From CATZDY01 sp045599035 (GTDB lineage Bacteria; Bacillota; Desulfotomaculia; Desulfotomaculales; Desulfocucumaceae): DNA of 64,000 nucleotides. The position numbers and the translations under genes are program-made. Below the pieces are notes generated by a model. That model was not told the DNA's origin, ran no database searches, and saw nothing but the letters and a program-made list of their open reading frames with translations. The stretch lies in the NCBI GenBank assembly GCA_045599035.1, contig JAZRVI010000032.1, positions 1-64,000 of the forward strand, read 5' to 3'. Shown piece by piece: positions 33,120 to 41,398 of this stretch (within the stretch, counting starts at the first letter, position 1; each line of letters starts with the position of its first letter).

Positions 33120-33431
33120 AGTGCATATATTAACAAGGTTAAGTACCCATGGAAGATATTTTTGCCATGCAGGTAACTAAAGAGGTGATCGAAAATACTT
33201 CCCTTTGTAAATAAACTTCTGAATACTTTTATAAAACTAAGGATTAGTCACAAGCCTTGAAGCTGTCACTAATTCATTCAAGGGTAATGATTAATAATGC
33301 AAGTCTGGGGGAAACAATTAATTCCTGCTTTATTCAGAAAGTAAGGGAAGTTGTTTAGTACCCTGCTCCCTTTCTTTCAGGGGTGGAAGTATCAGTAATA
33401 ATTGCAGCTTATGTCAGGAGGACGAAGTTTT
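33120..33431 (+). promoter_or_regulatory. Long structured leader of the efflux operon, unassigned
   Basis: About 310 nt lie between the promoter and the membrane-fusion gene with no good ORF. Possible stems include GAAAG...GGGA with TCCCTTTCTTTC near 33335-33380, and repeated motifs around GATTAGTCAC/GTCACTAATT. I could not match it to guanidine, preQ1, c-di-GMP, glycine or cobalamin riboswitches. It could be a riboswitch of another class or plain untranslated sequence. Confidence 0.35.
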
Positions 33432-34811
33432 ATGAATAATGATTTGGATTCTTTCTCAATTCCTTCAACACCTGAACAACCCCGATCCAAAAGAAAAAAA
33501 ATCATCTGGAGCATTATCAGCACCATTATCGGGTTGGCTTTAGTTATTGGAATTATCTTAATTTTAAGTCATCTTTTTCAAAATTTAGAACAAAAACAAA
33601 TTACCCAGGACAGCCATTTGCTGGTGCAAGGCAGCCTTAAAAGCACCGAAACCGACTTGAACAGCAAGCTGGCCGGAACCATTCAGGATATTCAAGTGGA
33701 AGAAGGGGATCAGGTAGAAGAAGGGCAAGTGCTGCTGACTTTGGATAGCGGAGAATTACAGGCCAAAGTCAGCCAGGCTCAGGCGGCCGTCAGTCAGGCC
33801 AAAGCCGGCGTAAGGCAGGCCGAAGCCAATTTGGGACAAGCCGAAGCCAGCATCAGTCAAACCCAATCCAAGGTTAAGCAGGCCGAAGCCGCCATTGGAG
33901 CTGCCCAAAGCCAATCCGAGCTGGCCATAGCTACCCGGGACTATGCCCAAACCCAATATGACAAAGCCCAAAATGGAGCCAGAGCGGAAGAAATCAATCA
34001 GCTGAAAATAGCCTGTGATTTGGCCGAAAGCACCTATAATCGGATTAAGGAACTCTATGCCGCCGGAGCCAGTACCGCTTACGATTATGATCAGGCGGAG
34101 TCCTCCTATTTGGTGGCCAAGGAACAATATGAAGAAGCCCTCAACGGAAGCCGACCCGAAGATATTGCCGCTGCCTCTGCTTCTGTCGCTGAAGCTGAAG
34201 CCGGAATTAAAGCAGCGGCCAGCCAGGTAGCTCAGGCCGAAGCCGCCAAGAAAGAAGCCGAGTCCGGTTTGGCTCAAGCTGAGGCTGCCAAAAAATTGGC
34301 TCAAGCTGCCGTAGAGCAGGCCAAAGCAGTTTTGTCTCAGGCCGAGGCTGCCTTGCAGGAAGCTCAGGTCTATCTGGGCTATGCTACCATTAAAGCTCCT
34401 ACTTCCGGAACGGTTACCGCTTTAAATATTGAAAAAGGCGAACTGGTTTCTTCTGGTATGGCTCTTTTGACTATTTCGGATTTAAGCTCCATGTGGGTAG
34501 AAGTCAATGTGGACGAAACCGATCTCGGCTCCATCAGATTGCAGGATCAGGTGAAAGTTACTCTGCCCTCCTTCCCGGATCAAATTTTTACTGGAACTAT
34601 CACCAAAATCAGTCAAAATCCGGATTTTGCTATTTCCAGAGCCACCAATGCCAAGGATGATTTTGATATACTGTCTTATGCGGTCAAAATAGAAATTTCC
34701 GATTTGAGTGAACTGGCCTCATCACCTGGCATGACTGTGGTTATTGATTTCGGTCAGGTAACAGCATCCGACCAAGCGGAGGACAACAGCAATGTGGAAA
34801 CTGCTGACTAA
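33432..34811 (+). CDS. HlyD-type membrane-fusion protein
   Basis: A 459-residue periplasmic-adaptor-type protein with one N-terminal helix (about residues 24-46, IIWSIISTIIGLALVIGIILI region). It has a split biotinyl-lipoyl domain (SKLAGTIQDIQVEEGDQVEEGQ and APTSGTVTALNIEKGELV) around a very long alanine/glutamine/glutamate-rich coiled coil (about 130-310). A beta-barrel part (VKVTLPSFPDQIFTGTITKIS) follows. ATG 33432 has AGGAGG upstream. In a monoderm cell it would bridge to the wall side of the membrane. It overlaps the next permease gene by 20 bp. The closest known architecture is YbhG/EmrA, found with ABC-2 or MFS pumps. Confidence 0.9.
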   Translation: MNNDLDSFSIPSTPEQPRSKRKKIIWSIISTIIGLALVIGIILILSHLFQNLEQKQITQDSHLLVQGSLKSTETDLNSKLAGTIQDIQVEEGDQVEEGQVLLTLDSGELQAKVSQAQAAVSQAKAGVRQAEANLGQAEASISQTQSKVKQAEAAIGAAQSQSELAIATRDYAQTQYDKAQNGARAEEINQLKIACDLAESTYNRIKELYAAGASTAYDYDQAESSYLVAKEQYEEALNGSRPEDIAAASASVAEAEAGIKAAASQVAQAEAAKKEAESGLAQAEAAKKLAQAAVEQAKAVLSQAEAALQEAQVYLGYATIKAPTSGTVTALNIEKGELVSSGMALLTISDLSSMWVEVNVDETDLGSIRLQDQVKVTLPSFPDQIFTGTITKISQNPDFAISRATNAKDDFDILSYAVKIEISDLSELASSPGMTVVIDFGQVTASDQAEDNSNVETAD

Positions 34812-35901
34812 ATTAAAAGCCTTTATTCTGCCAGTTGTGCTGCTGTTTATAGCACCGGGTATTTTTAGCCTGATTTTGGGCTTTGAAATGGGCAGCGACC
34901 GAATCGAAACCATTCCCACAGTTATTGTGGATTATGATCAAACCGAATTCAGCCGCACCCTAACTGATTATATTGCCGACAATGACTATTATCAGGTCGT
35001 TCAATATCTCCAAAGTGATCAGCAGGCCAAAGCCGCCTTGACTTCCGGACAAGCTTTGGTGGCAGTTATCGTTCCTCAGGGACTGACCGAAAAAGTCACT
35101 CAGGGCAAAGCCTGTCAGGTTCAGGTTTTTTATGATGGTTCAATGATGGCAGTAGTTTCTTCGGCCAAAACCACCATGTCAGAAATTTTTATGACAGTGC
35201 GAGCCGGTTATTTGCAAGGCATCTATGAGGGTAAGCTGGATAACCCGCCCCAGGAAGCTTTGAACAAAATTTTACCTTTGCAAATAGAAATGAAAACCCT
35301 GTTTAATTCCACTCGTTCCTATCGTTATTTCCTTTTACCGGGTTTGCTGGCCGCCGTTTTGCAGGTTTCCTTTGTAGCGATTGGCTGTCAACTAGCCTGG
35401 AAAAAACGGCATTGGCTGCAAAACTGCCTGGTTTTGCTTTTATGGTCAATTTTGGGAGTTGTAGCCGTTTTTTGCTGCCTGGGTCTGCAATACCAATTTT
35501 TTGCCCTGCCTTACCGGGGCAGTTTAACCGCCGGATTTTGGTTCACTCTGGTTTTTTCCTGCTCCATGTTCTGGTTTGGTTACCTGGTAGCCAAAATCAT
35601 TCCTTCCCGTATGCTTGGAGTTCAGGTTGCCAGTTTAGTTGTCAGTCCCACCAGCATTTTGGGCGGCTATACCTTTCCTTTAATGGCCATGCCGGAAATT
35701 TACAAGCCCATTGGCAACTGGATCCCTTTTACCCACTATGGGAAAGTTATTCGAGAACTGTGCTTAAAGGAAATCGGCTTTTCCGCCGTCAAAAACGACT
35801 TTAATTATATTTTAATTTTCTGGCTGATTGAGCTTTTGATTTTTGCCTTGTTCAGCTTGGGAGCCAAAATCTATGAAACTGTCAAATTACAAACTAATTG
35901 A
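34792..35901 (+). CDS. ABC-2 type permease, first of a pair
   Basis: A 369-residue membrane protein of the YhhJ/YbhR type. It has one N-terminal helix (FILPVVLLFIAPGIFSLILG), a large extracytoplasmic domain of about 150 residues (TVIVDYDQTEFSRTLTDYI onwards), then five helices from about 180 to the end. The block FPLMAMPEIYKPIGNWIPFTHYGKVIREL is the ABC-2 C-terminal signature. No nucleotide-binding domain is fused or adjacent, so an ATPase from elsewhere would be needed. GGAGG lies before ATG 34792. It overlaps the genes on both sides, showing one operon. Confidence 0.88.
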   Translation: MWKLLTKLKAFILPVVLLFIAPGIFSLILGFEMGSDRIETIPTVIVDYDQTEFSRTLTDYIADNDYYQVVQYLQSDQQAKAALTSGQALVAVIVPQGLTEKVTQGKACQVQVFYDGSMMAVVSSAKTTMSEIFMTVRAGYLQGIYEGKLDNPPQEALNKILPLQIEMKTLFNSTRSYRYFLLPGLLAAVLQVSFVAIGCQLAWKKRHWLQNCLVLLLWSILGVVAVFCCLGLQYQFFALPYRGSLTAGFWFTLVFSCSMFWFGYLVAKIIPSRMLGVQVASLVVSPTSILGGYTFPLMAMPEIYKPIGNWIPFTHYGKVIRELCLKEIGFSAVKNDFNYILIFWLIELLIFALFSLGAKIYETVKLQTN

Positions 35902-37042
35902 TCTGATTCAGCCCATGGGGGCTTTACTCTTTGTGCCTATCTTGTTTACTTTGCTTTTTGGCTGGATTTACAGCGAAATTTATGTAGAAAATGTTCCGTT
36001 TGCCATTTATGATTGTGACAATTCCGAAACCTCCCGGGAAATTGTCAGCAAGTTCCAGTCCAGCCCCGATTTGGAGTTGACAGGATATGCCAATTCCAGC
36101 CAGGAGCTACAGCAAATGGTTTTGGAAGGACAAATTGTAGTAGGAGTTTATTTGCCGGATAATTTGGGACAGGAAATCCGGGAACAAAAATCACCCAAAA
36201 TTTTAATTTATGTAGATAATACCAATACGGTTATTGGCAACAATGCTTACAGCTATGCCGCCAAAGTCGCCAACATGGTCAGTGCCGGCATTGAGCTTAA
36301 TTATCTGGAGGGAGCCGGCATAACTTCGGCTCAAGCCGAAGAAACCATTGGGGTCTTAAGCCTGGCCGAGCGAACCCTTTATAATCCCCAGCTTGGCTAT
36401 TATCGCTATTTATTCGCCGCTCTGCTGGCTATTTTAGTCCAGCAAACTTATATAAATGTGGCAACTTCCAAGCTGATCACTTTGCGAAATCAACTTTTAC
36501 CCAAAGGCCAAATTTGGCTCAAAGCCGCAAAATATATTTTGTATTGCATGAGTTTAAGTACTATAAGTTCTTTAAGCTGCATATTATTGGCCAATTATTG
36601 CTTTGACTATCCCATCCGCAGCAGTTTAACACCGGTGGTAGGAATTTTGCTGATTTTCCTTTTGAATATGACAGCGGTTTGTCTGATTCTGGCTACCTGC
36701 TTTACAAGAAAAATAGCCTGTGTCCAGTTTGTTATGCTGCTTTCCGTCCCCACTATTCTAACCTGCGGCTATGTCTGGCCGGAATTTATGATGCCGGATT
36801 ATTTTGCTTCCTTCATCAAATCCGTTTGGCCGCTTTATTATATCGCCGCTCCGCTTACAGATTTGCTGGTCAAGGGAACCTCCTGGCTGGAAATTAAGCC
36901 CTATATCTACGGAGGATTAATTTTCGCTTTGATTTGGCTACCCGTTTCTACCTTACTTTATAGCTGGCGGCGGCAAAGATCACTTCAAGCCGCCTCCCCC
37001 CCCAAGCCTTATTGTATGCCAGAAAAAGCGGCAAAAAACTAA
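35873..37042 (+). CDS. ABC-2 type permease, second of a pair
   Basis: A 389-residue paralogue of the preceding permease with the same plan: N-terminal helix (GALLFVPILFTLLFGWIY), outer domain (NVPFAIYDCDNSETSREIV onwards) and a C-terminal membrane bundle ending with FASFIKSVWPLYYIAAPL. The ATG at 35873 lies 29 bp inside the upstream gene with a weak GGGAG site. Together the two permeases and the fusion protein resemble YbhG-S-R without the YbhF ATPase. Substrate class (drug, lipid or metabolite) cannot be inferred from sequence. Confidence 0.87.
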   Translation: MKLSNYKLIDLIQPMGALLFVPILFTLLFGWIYSEIYVENVPFAIYDCDNSETSREIVSKFQSSPDLELTGYANSSQELQQMVLEGQIVVGVYLPDNLGQEIREQKSPKILIYVDNTNTVIGNNAYSYAAKVANMVSAGIELNYLEGAGITSAQAEETIGVLSLAERTLYNPQLGYYRYLFAALLAILVQQTYINVATSKLITLRNQLLPKGQIWLKAAKYILYCMSLSTISSLSCILLANYCFDYPIRSSLTPVVGILLIFLLNMTAVCLILATCFTRKIACVQFVMLLSVPTILTCGYVWPEFMMPDYFASFIKSVWPLYYIAAPLTDLLVKGTSWLEIKPYIYGGLIFALIWLPVSTLLYSWRRQRSLQAASPPKPYCMPEKAAKN

Positions 37043-37077
37043 CCTTTCAAAGGACAGACCGAATAGCCCGAAACTTC

Positions 37078-37106
37078 TTGACTTTAAACTCCGGCTAATC
37101 TAAAAT
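37078..37106 (+). promoter_or_regulatory. Sigma-A promoter of the asp23-amaP operon
   Basis: TTGACT (37078-37083), a 17-bp spacer and TAAAAT (37101-37106), about 80 bp before the asp23 gene. Confidence 0.7.
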
Positions 37107-37187
37107 TAAAATAGATCTTAACTTGCGGAAGCAACCAAAAACATTGTTCCAATTAATTCAGATTAAACCAAAAGGAGGACTTATTAA

Positions 37188-37595
37188 ATGGACAATAATC
37201 AACCTGACAACATTGAATTTGTAAAAGAAGAAAAAACTTCTATGGGTTCCATTCGCATTGCGGATGATGTAGTTAGAATTATCACCGGCCTGGCTGCCAG
37301 CGAAGTTGAAGGCGTAGCCGGCATGAGCGGCGGAGTCATGGGAGATATTACCGAGCTTTTGGGACGCAAAAATCTTTCCAAGGGTGTGAAAGTGGAAATT
37401 ACGGAACAGGAAGCCATCATTGATGTTTTTATTATTGTTAGATATGGAGCCAGGATTCCGGAAGTCGCAGCCAACATCCAAAGAAAAGTTGTGGATGCAG
37501 TAAGAGAAATGACCGGCCTGGTTGTCAATGAAATTAATATTAATGTGCAAGGAGTTTCTTTCGGAGAGAAAAAAGAAAATTTGATTGCCGAGTAG
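37188..37595 (+). CDS. Asp23/Gls24-family envelope stress protein
   Basis: A 135-residue Asp23 (DUF322, YqhY/YloU) protein. Typical blocks: GSIRIADDVVRIITGLAASEVEGVAGM and VDVFIIVRYGARIPEVAANIQRKV-like IIDVFIIVRYG. AAAAGGAGG precedes ATG 37188. In Staphylococcus Asp23 is held at the membrane by AmaP and in Bacillus YqhY tunes acetyl-CoA carboxylase. Here amaP and DUF2273 follow directly, so a membrane-attached form is expected. Confidence 0.92.
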   Translation: MDNNQPDNIEFVKEEKTSMGSIRIADDVVRIITGLAASEVEGVAGMSGGVMGDITELLGRKNLSKGVKVEITEQEAIIDVFIIVRYGARIPEVAANIQRKVVDAVREMTGLVVNEININVQGVSFGEKKENLIAE

Positions 37596-37612
37596 TGACG
37601 GAGGAATAAATA

Positions 37613-38167
37613 GTGAATGCAGGAAACCGGTTTTTATTGGTAATTTATGCCCTGGTTACCACTCTTTTGGCTGGTTCAGCCATGCTTTGGCTGGCTGATT
37701 TCTCCTGGTTCTCCGATTTATGCCTTAAAATCAGTCAACAGGCTTTTTTCTGGCAAGTGGTCTGGGTGTTGTTGATTATCTATGTTTTGGGCGGACTGCA
37801 TTTTATTTGGGCAGCTTTTTCCGGCTGGGAAGAAAATCATCTGCTGATTTCCAATCAGGAATTCGGCAAAGTGACCATTGTGACCGAAGCCGTAGAAGAT
37901 TTCACCCAAAAGATTTTACTGCACCACCAGGACATCAAAGAAGCCAGCAGCAAATTAAAAGTAAAATCGGGAGCCATTCAACTTCAGATTAAAATAACCG
38001 TAACCCCGGAAGTAGCCATACCCGGCTTCTCCAGCGAATTGCAGGAAGAAGTTAAAAGCAAAATCCAGCATACCATTGGCCTGGAAATCCAGACTGTAGA
38101 AATTTTGGTGCAGAAAATTTCACCTGAGGCAATTCTGCAAATTGTCCAAGGGAGGTCAGGAAAATAA
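37613..38167 (+). CDS. amaP: Alkaline shock response membrane anchor AmaP
   Basis: A 184-residue protein with two N-terminal helices (LVIYALVTTLLAGSAMLWL and VVWVLLIIYVLGGLHFIWA) followed by an Asp23-like cytoplasmic domain (GKVTIVTEAVEDFTQKILL). It anchors Asp23 at the membrane. The start is GTG 37613 with GGAGG-type GACGGAGGAA upstream. Its stop overlaps the next gene by 1 bp. Confidence 0.9.
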   Translation: MNAGNRFLLVIYALVTTLLAGSAMLWLADFSWFSDLCLKISQQAFFWQVVWVLLIIYVLGGLHFIWAAFSGWEENHLLISNQEFGKVTIVTEAVEDFTQKILLHHQDIKEASSKLKVKSGAIQLQIKITVTPEVAIPGFSSELQEEVKSKIQHTIGLEIQTVEILVQKISPEAILQIVQGRSGK

Positions 38168-38382
38168 TGAATTTACCAGAAATTCTGCTTTGGCTGAATG
38201 GACATCGGGGCAAAATTATCGGCGTAATCCTGGGACTGGTTTTCGGTTGGTTTGCCATTTGCTATGGTGTTTTTAAAGCGATTTTTGTTACCATCTGCAT
38301 TGTAATTGGCTATCATTTTGGCAAATTGCTGGATCAAAAAGTAAATTTAAAAGATTGGTTCAGCCGGTTTTTTAAGACCTGA
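38167..38382 (+). CDS. DUF2273 small membrane protein
   Basis: A 71-residue protein with two hydrophobic stretches (GVILGLVFGWFAICYGVFKA and IFVTICIVIGYHFGKLLD) and a basic tail. DUF2273 proteins sit beside asp23 and amaP in many Firmicutes and probably belong to the same membrane assembly. GGGAGG lies just before ATG, which overlaps the amaP stop. Confidence 0.88.
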   Translation: MNLPEILLWLNGHRGKIIGVILGLVFGWFAICYGVFKAIFVTICIVIGYHFGKLLDQKVNLKDWFSRFFKT

Positions 38383-38399
38383 AAACGGAGGATTGAAGC

Positions 38400-38837
38400 A
38401 TGAAAAACCGACGCTTGTCCCGAGAAACTATTTTGCAGGCTTTGTTTCAAGTAGATGTAGGCAAACAAGATCCCCAATTTGCCCTGCAATATTTGTTAGA
38501 CAATAATTTTTTGCCGGAAGAACCTGACCTGATTAATTATACCCAGGAAGTTTTTGACGGAGTTCTGCAAAATCTTGCTGTCATTGATCCCATTATTCAA
38601 AGTTATAGTCAGGATTGGACTTTGGAAAGACTGCCCAGAGTGGATCGCAATGTTTTGCGGCTGTCCCTGTATGAACTCCTGTACCGTCCTGATGTTCCGG
38701 CGGCCGTTAGCATCAATGAAGCAGTAGATTTAGTCAAAGTTTTTGGCGGCGAGGAATCCGGCAAGTTTGTCAATGGAATTTTGGGCAGGTTTATTCAGTC
38801 TGCACAATATGCCCAGGCTTGTCCCCAGCAGGATTGA
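38400..38837 (+). CDS. nusB: Transcription antitermination factor NusB
   Basis: A 145-residue all-helical protein starting MKNRRLSRETILQALFQVDVG. The C-terminal signature is VDRNVLRLSLYELLYRPDVPAAVSINEAVDLVKVFGGEESGKFVNGILG. NusB with NusE binds boxA RNA for rRNA antitermination. CGGAGG precedes the ATG. Its location after the asp23 group is typical of Clostridia. Confidence 0.95.
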   Translation: MKNRRLSRETILQALFQVDVGKQDPQFALQYLLDNNFLPEEPDLINYTQEVFDGVLQNLAVIDPIIQSYSQDWTLERLPRVDRNVLRLSLYELLYRPDVPAAVSINEAVDLVKVFGGEESGKFVNGILGRFIQSAQYAQACPQQD

Positions 38838-39006
38838 CCTTCTTTTTTCGTTGTCTGTTTTTGCCATTTCTATCATTTCTCCACCAGTTTGTTGGAAAAT
38901 ATCAGTTAAGCCGCCCTTTTGGGAGATTTAACAGGAAGTACAAGGAATTTTGTTCGTCCAATCGGCAAACAATACAGACAATCAAAACAAAGGAGGATTT
39001 TCAATC

Positions 39007-39264
39007 GTGACTCAAACTAATAACAAAGTAGTCAAGGGTTCCACTCAGGCTTTAAATGATATGAAATTTGAAATTGCCAGCGAATTAGGTCTGGACAACT
39101 ACGATCAGATGGATAAAGGTCAGCTTACCTCTCGTCAAAATGGTTATATCGGAGGCAATATTACCAAAAGATTGGTAGCTTTGGGCGAAGCCGCTCTGAA
39201 AAATCAGACTGATTCTGCCATGAAAGCTACTGCCGGAGTAACTTTGGATACTCCGCAAAGCTAA
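39007..39264 (+). CDS. Alpha/beta-type small acid-soluble spore protein
   Basis: An 85-residue SASP starting at GTG 39007 with AAAGGAGG upstream. Both family signatures are present: MKFEIASELG with the germination-protease (GPR) site, and SRQNGYIGGNITKRLVALGE. These proteins coat spore DNA in the A-like form and protect it from UV and heat. This is direct evidence for an endospore-forming host. Sigma-G control is expected but the promoter was not clearly identified. A strong terminator follows. Confidence 0.95.
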   Translation: MTQTNNKVVKGSTQALNDMKFEIASELGLDNYDQMDKGQLTSRQNGYIGGNITKRLVALGEAALKNQTDSAMKATAGVTLDTPQS

Positions 39265-39277
39265 ATAAGTTTCCCAA

Positions 39278-39308
39278 GGCTCTGCTAACAGGCAGAGCCT
39301 TTTTATTT
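39278..39308 (+). terminator. Terminator after the SASP gene
   Basis: AAGGCTCTGC and GCAGAGCC form a stem around TAACAG, followed by TTTTTATTTT. Confidence 0.85.
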
Positions 39309-39354
39309 TGCTTGCAATCTGCGGATAATTTAGGTATGCTAGAAGCAGGGAGTA

Positions 39355-39561
39355 ATTGACGCTCCCACGCTGCTGAAGCAGCGGGGATTAGGAAGAAGTT
39401 TAATTGTTTAAGCAATTCTTATTCTTCCGGGACTCGCCAAAAGCCCAATACACAGTTTTTTCGCAGTCGAAATTCTGCTTACTTTTACGAAATATGCTGG
39501 CATTTCCTTTCTGTCCAGTATATCTAATTTATACAGCAAATATATTAAAATATCAAACAAA
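39355..39561 (-). mobile_element. Internally deleted tnpB element keeping leader and guide-RNA end
   Basis: On the minus strand the leader (TTTGTTTGATATTTTAATAT to GGACAGAAAGGA) matches the region just before the tnpB start at 9268. It then jumps to the last part of tnpB, from the motif III region (matching 10441 onwards), and continues through the stop, the hairpin CCCCGCTGC/GCAGCG and AGCGTCAAT. About 1.2 kb of tnpB is missing. What is kept is the promoter/leader plus the 3' segment expected to make omega-RNA. A 31-codon mini-frame (MPAYFVKVSR to GRIRIA) is left by the fusion. The putative guide flank begins TACTCCCTGCTTC. Confidence 0.8.
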
Positions 39562-39690
39562 ATCTTGAGAACCAAGGAAAATGGACCGTGCTTCGGCACG
39601 GCCAGAAAGCAAGGCGGACTTCATCCCCAATGCTGAAGCCCATGTTTTTTTCGCCCGTGAGCAATTTATAAATTGAAAGTTGGTAAATAT

Positions 39691-40305
39691 ATGATAGATG
39701 AAGTCGGCGTTTTAATTACCCAATATCTGCTTGATACCAATTATTGGGTCTGCTATGTAGGTTTGGCTTTAATTGCCGCTTTTATTTGCAATGAATTGGT
39801 TTTTACCCTATGCGGCTATTTGATTTTCAACGAAGACTTAACCCTTCTTTCGACCATCTGGGCTTGCAGTTTGGGAGCCACCTTTGGAGCCATGCTCCCT
39901 TATTGGCTGAGTTATTATGGAGGCCGACCCTTGATTGACCGCTATGGCAAATACTTTGGCTGTACACCGCAAAGAATGGAAAAGGCTGAATATTGGTTTC
40001 AGCGTTACGGCAGTCTGGCCATTTTTATTACCCGTTTTATTCCCGGCCTGCGAAGTGTCATTTCCTTTCCAGCCGGAGCCGCCAAAATGAGCCAATTTCG
40101 TTATGCCTTTTTTACCTTGATTGGAACCTTGATTTGGGCGATCATTCTGGTACAATTAGGCTATGCTTTTGGTGAAAACTGGTATCTGCTTTTCAAATGG
40201 CTGGATTACTTTGACAGCATAATTATCATTGTTTGTGGAGTTATAATTTTGGGACTGTTGGGACAAAAATACCTGCTTCCCCATTGGCAGAAAAAAAGGA
40301 ATTAA
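39691..40305 (+). CDS. DedA-family membrane protein
   Basis: A 204-residue polytopic protein of the DedA/VTT family. The signature FITRFIPGLRSVISFPAGAAKMSQFRY is clear, after re-entrant-type hydrophobic segments (LALIAAFICNELVFTLCGYLIF). DedA proteins transport or flip undecaprenyl phosphate and phospholipids and affect proton-motive force. ATG 39691 is chosen over TTG 39673, though neither has a strong ribosome site. It precedes ddl, in keeping with an envelope role. Confidence 0.88.
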   Translation: MIDEVGVLITQYLLDTNYWVCYVGLALIAAFICNELVFTLCGYLIFNEDLTLLSTIWACSLGATFGAMLPYWLSYYGGRPLIDRYGKYFGCTPQRMEKAEYWFQRYGSLAIFITRFIPGLRSVISFPAGAAKMSQFRYAFFTLIGTLIWAIILVQLGYAFGENWYLLFKWLDYFDSIIIIVCGVIILGLLGQKYLLPHWQKKRN

Positions 40306-40347
40306 CCGCTTGCAGGAGGAATAAGCATACAAAACCCAAAAATAAGG

Positions 40348-41289
40348 ATGTGGAACAAATTGAAAATAGGCGTATTTATGGGCGGTCGTTCCTCGGAACG
40401 GGAGGTTTCTTTGCGAACTGGGGAAGCCATTTATCAGGCTTTGCTCCGAAAAAATCTGGAAGCGGTCAAAATTGATCCCGCTGCCAATTTAATTGAACAA
40501 CTGACCAAAGAAAAAATTGACCTGGCTTTCCTGGCCTTGCATGGGCCTTATGGCGAAGACGGCAAATTACAGGGCTTTTTGGAAATGCTGGATATTCCCT
40601 ATACCGGACCGGGAGTTTTGGCCAGTGCCTTATGTATTGATAAAATCTATACCAAGCAAATTCTCAAAGAGCACGGTTTGCCTACCCCGGACTTTTTGAC
40701 CTTTAATGCCCTGGAATATCAAAAAGACCCTGCCAGCCTGATGGAACAGATTTTGAACCGCTTTAGCCTGCCGGTAGTAGTCAAGGCTCCCACTCAAGGC
40801 TCCACCATTGGTATTTTCTTTGTGCATCAGCCGGAGAAATTGGACGAAGCCATCCGTCAGGCTTTAACCTTTGGCCCCACCGTTTTAATCGAAGAATTTA
40901 TTACCGGCATCGAGCTAACCGCCGGAGTTTTGGGCAATGCCCAACCTCAGGCTCTGCCCCTGATTGAAATTGTTTCCGAAACCGGAGTTTATGATTATGA
41001 AGCCAAATATACTGTGGGTTTAAGCTCCCATATTATTCCGCCTCGGATTTCTGAAGCTGCTCAAAAGCAAATTCAGGAATTGGCCGTTAAAACCTTCCAG
41101 GCTTTGGACTGTCGGGGAACCTCCCGGGTGGACTTTTTGCTGACTGCGGAAGAAAAGCCTTATATTCTGGAGGTCAATACCATTCCGGGCATGACCGAAA
41201 CCAGCCTTTTTCCGGATGCTGCCAAAGCTGCCGGAATCTCCTTTGACGACCTGGTCGAAAAAATTTATTTGCTGGCTTTGGAAAAATAA
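40348..41289 (+). CDS. ddl: D-alanine--D-alanine ligase
   Basis: A 313-residue ATP-grasp ligase making the D-Ala-D-Ala dipeptide of peptidoglycan. Conserved blocks are GVFMGGRSSEREVSLRTG, HGPYGEDGKLQG, PTQGSTIGI, EEFITGIELT and LEVNTIPGMTETS. The serine in the GPYGEDG/GVL region and the LEVN metal site are normal. The best ribosome site, AGGAGGAATAAGC, lies about 25 nt before ATG 40348, farther than usual, with only an ATA at the ideal distance. The annotated ATG is kept because the known family N terminus begins here. Confidence 0.94.
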   Translation: MWNKLKIGVFMGGRSSEREVSLRTGEAIYQALLRKNLEAVKIDPAANLIEQLTKEKIDLAFLALHGPYGEDGKLQGFLEMLDIPYTGPGVLASALCIDKIYTKQILKEHGLPTPDFLTFNALEYQKDPASLMEQILNRFSLPVVVKAPTQGSTIGIFFVHQPEKLDEAIRQALTFGPTVLIEEFITGIELTAGVLGNAQPQALPLIEIVSETGVYDYEAKYTVGLSSHIIPPRISEAAQKQIQELAVKTFQALDCRGTSRVDFLLTAEEKPYILEVNTIPGMTETSLFPDAAKAAGISFDDLVEKIYLLALEK

Positions 41290-41398
41290 AATCAACGGCA
41301 GGAATTTCAACAATTATCGAGAAATCTATCAATGGAAAAAAACTGTCTGAATAAGATTTTGCTATGCAGCAAAAATTATGGAAATGAGGTGCTATTCT

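Noticed and set aside
33210..33250. preQ1-like ending (AAAACTAAGGA) in the efflux leader
   Set aside because: The GGTTC and CCC blocks that pair in preQ1-I riboswitches are missing at the right distance.
33756..34304. Long open frame antisense to the membrane-fusion gene
   Set aside because: It results from the repetitive Ala/Gln/Glu codons of the coiled coil on the other strand and encodes a Gly/Leu/Phe repeat with no start signal.
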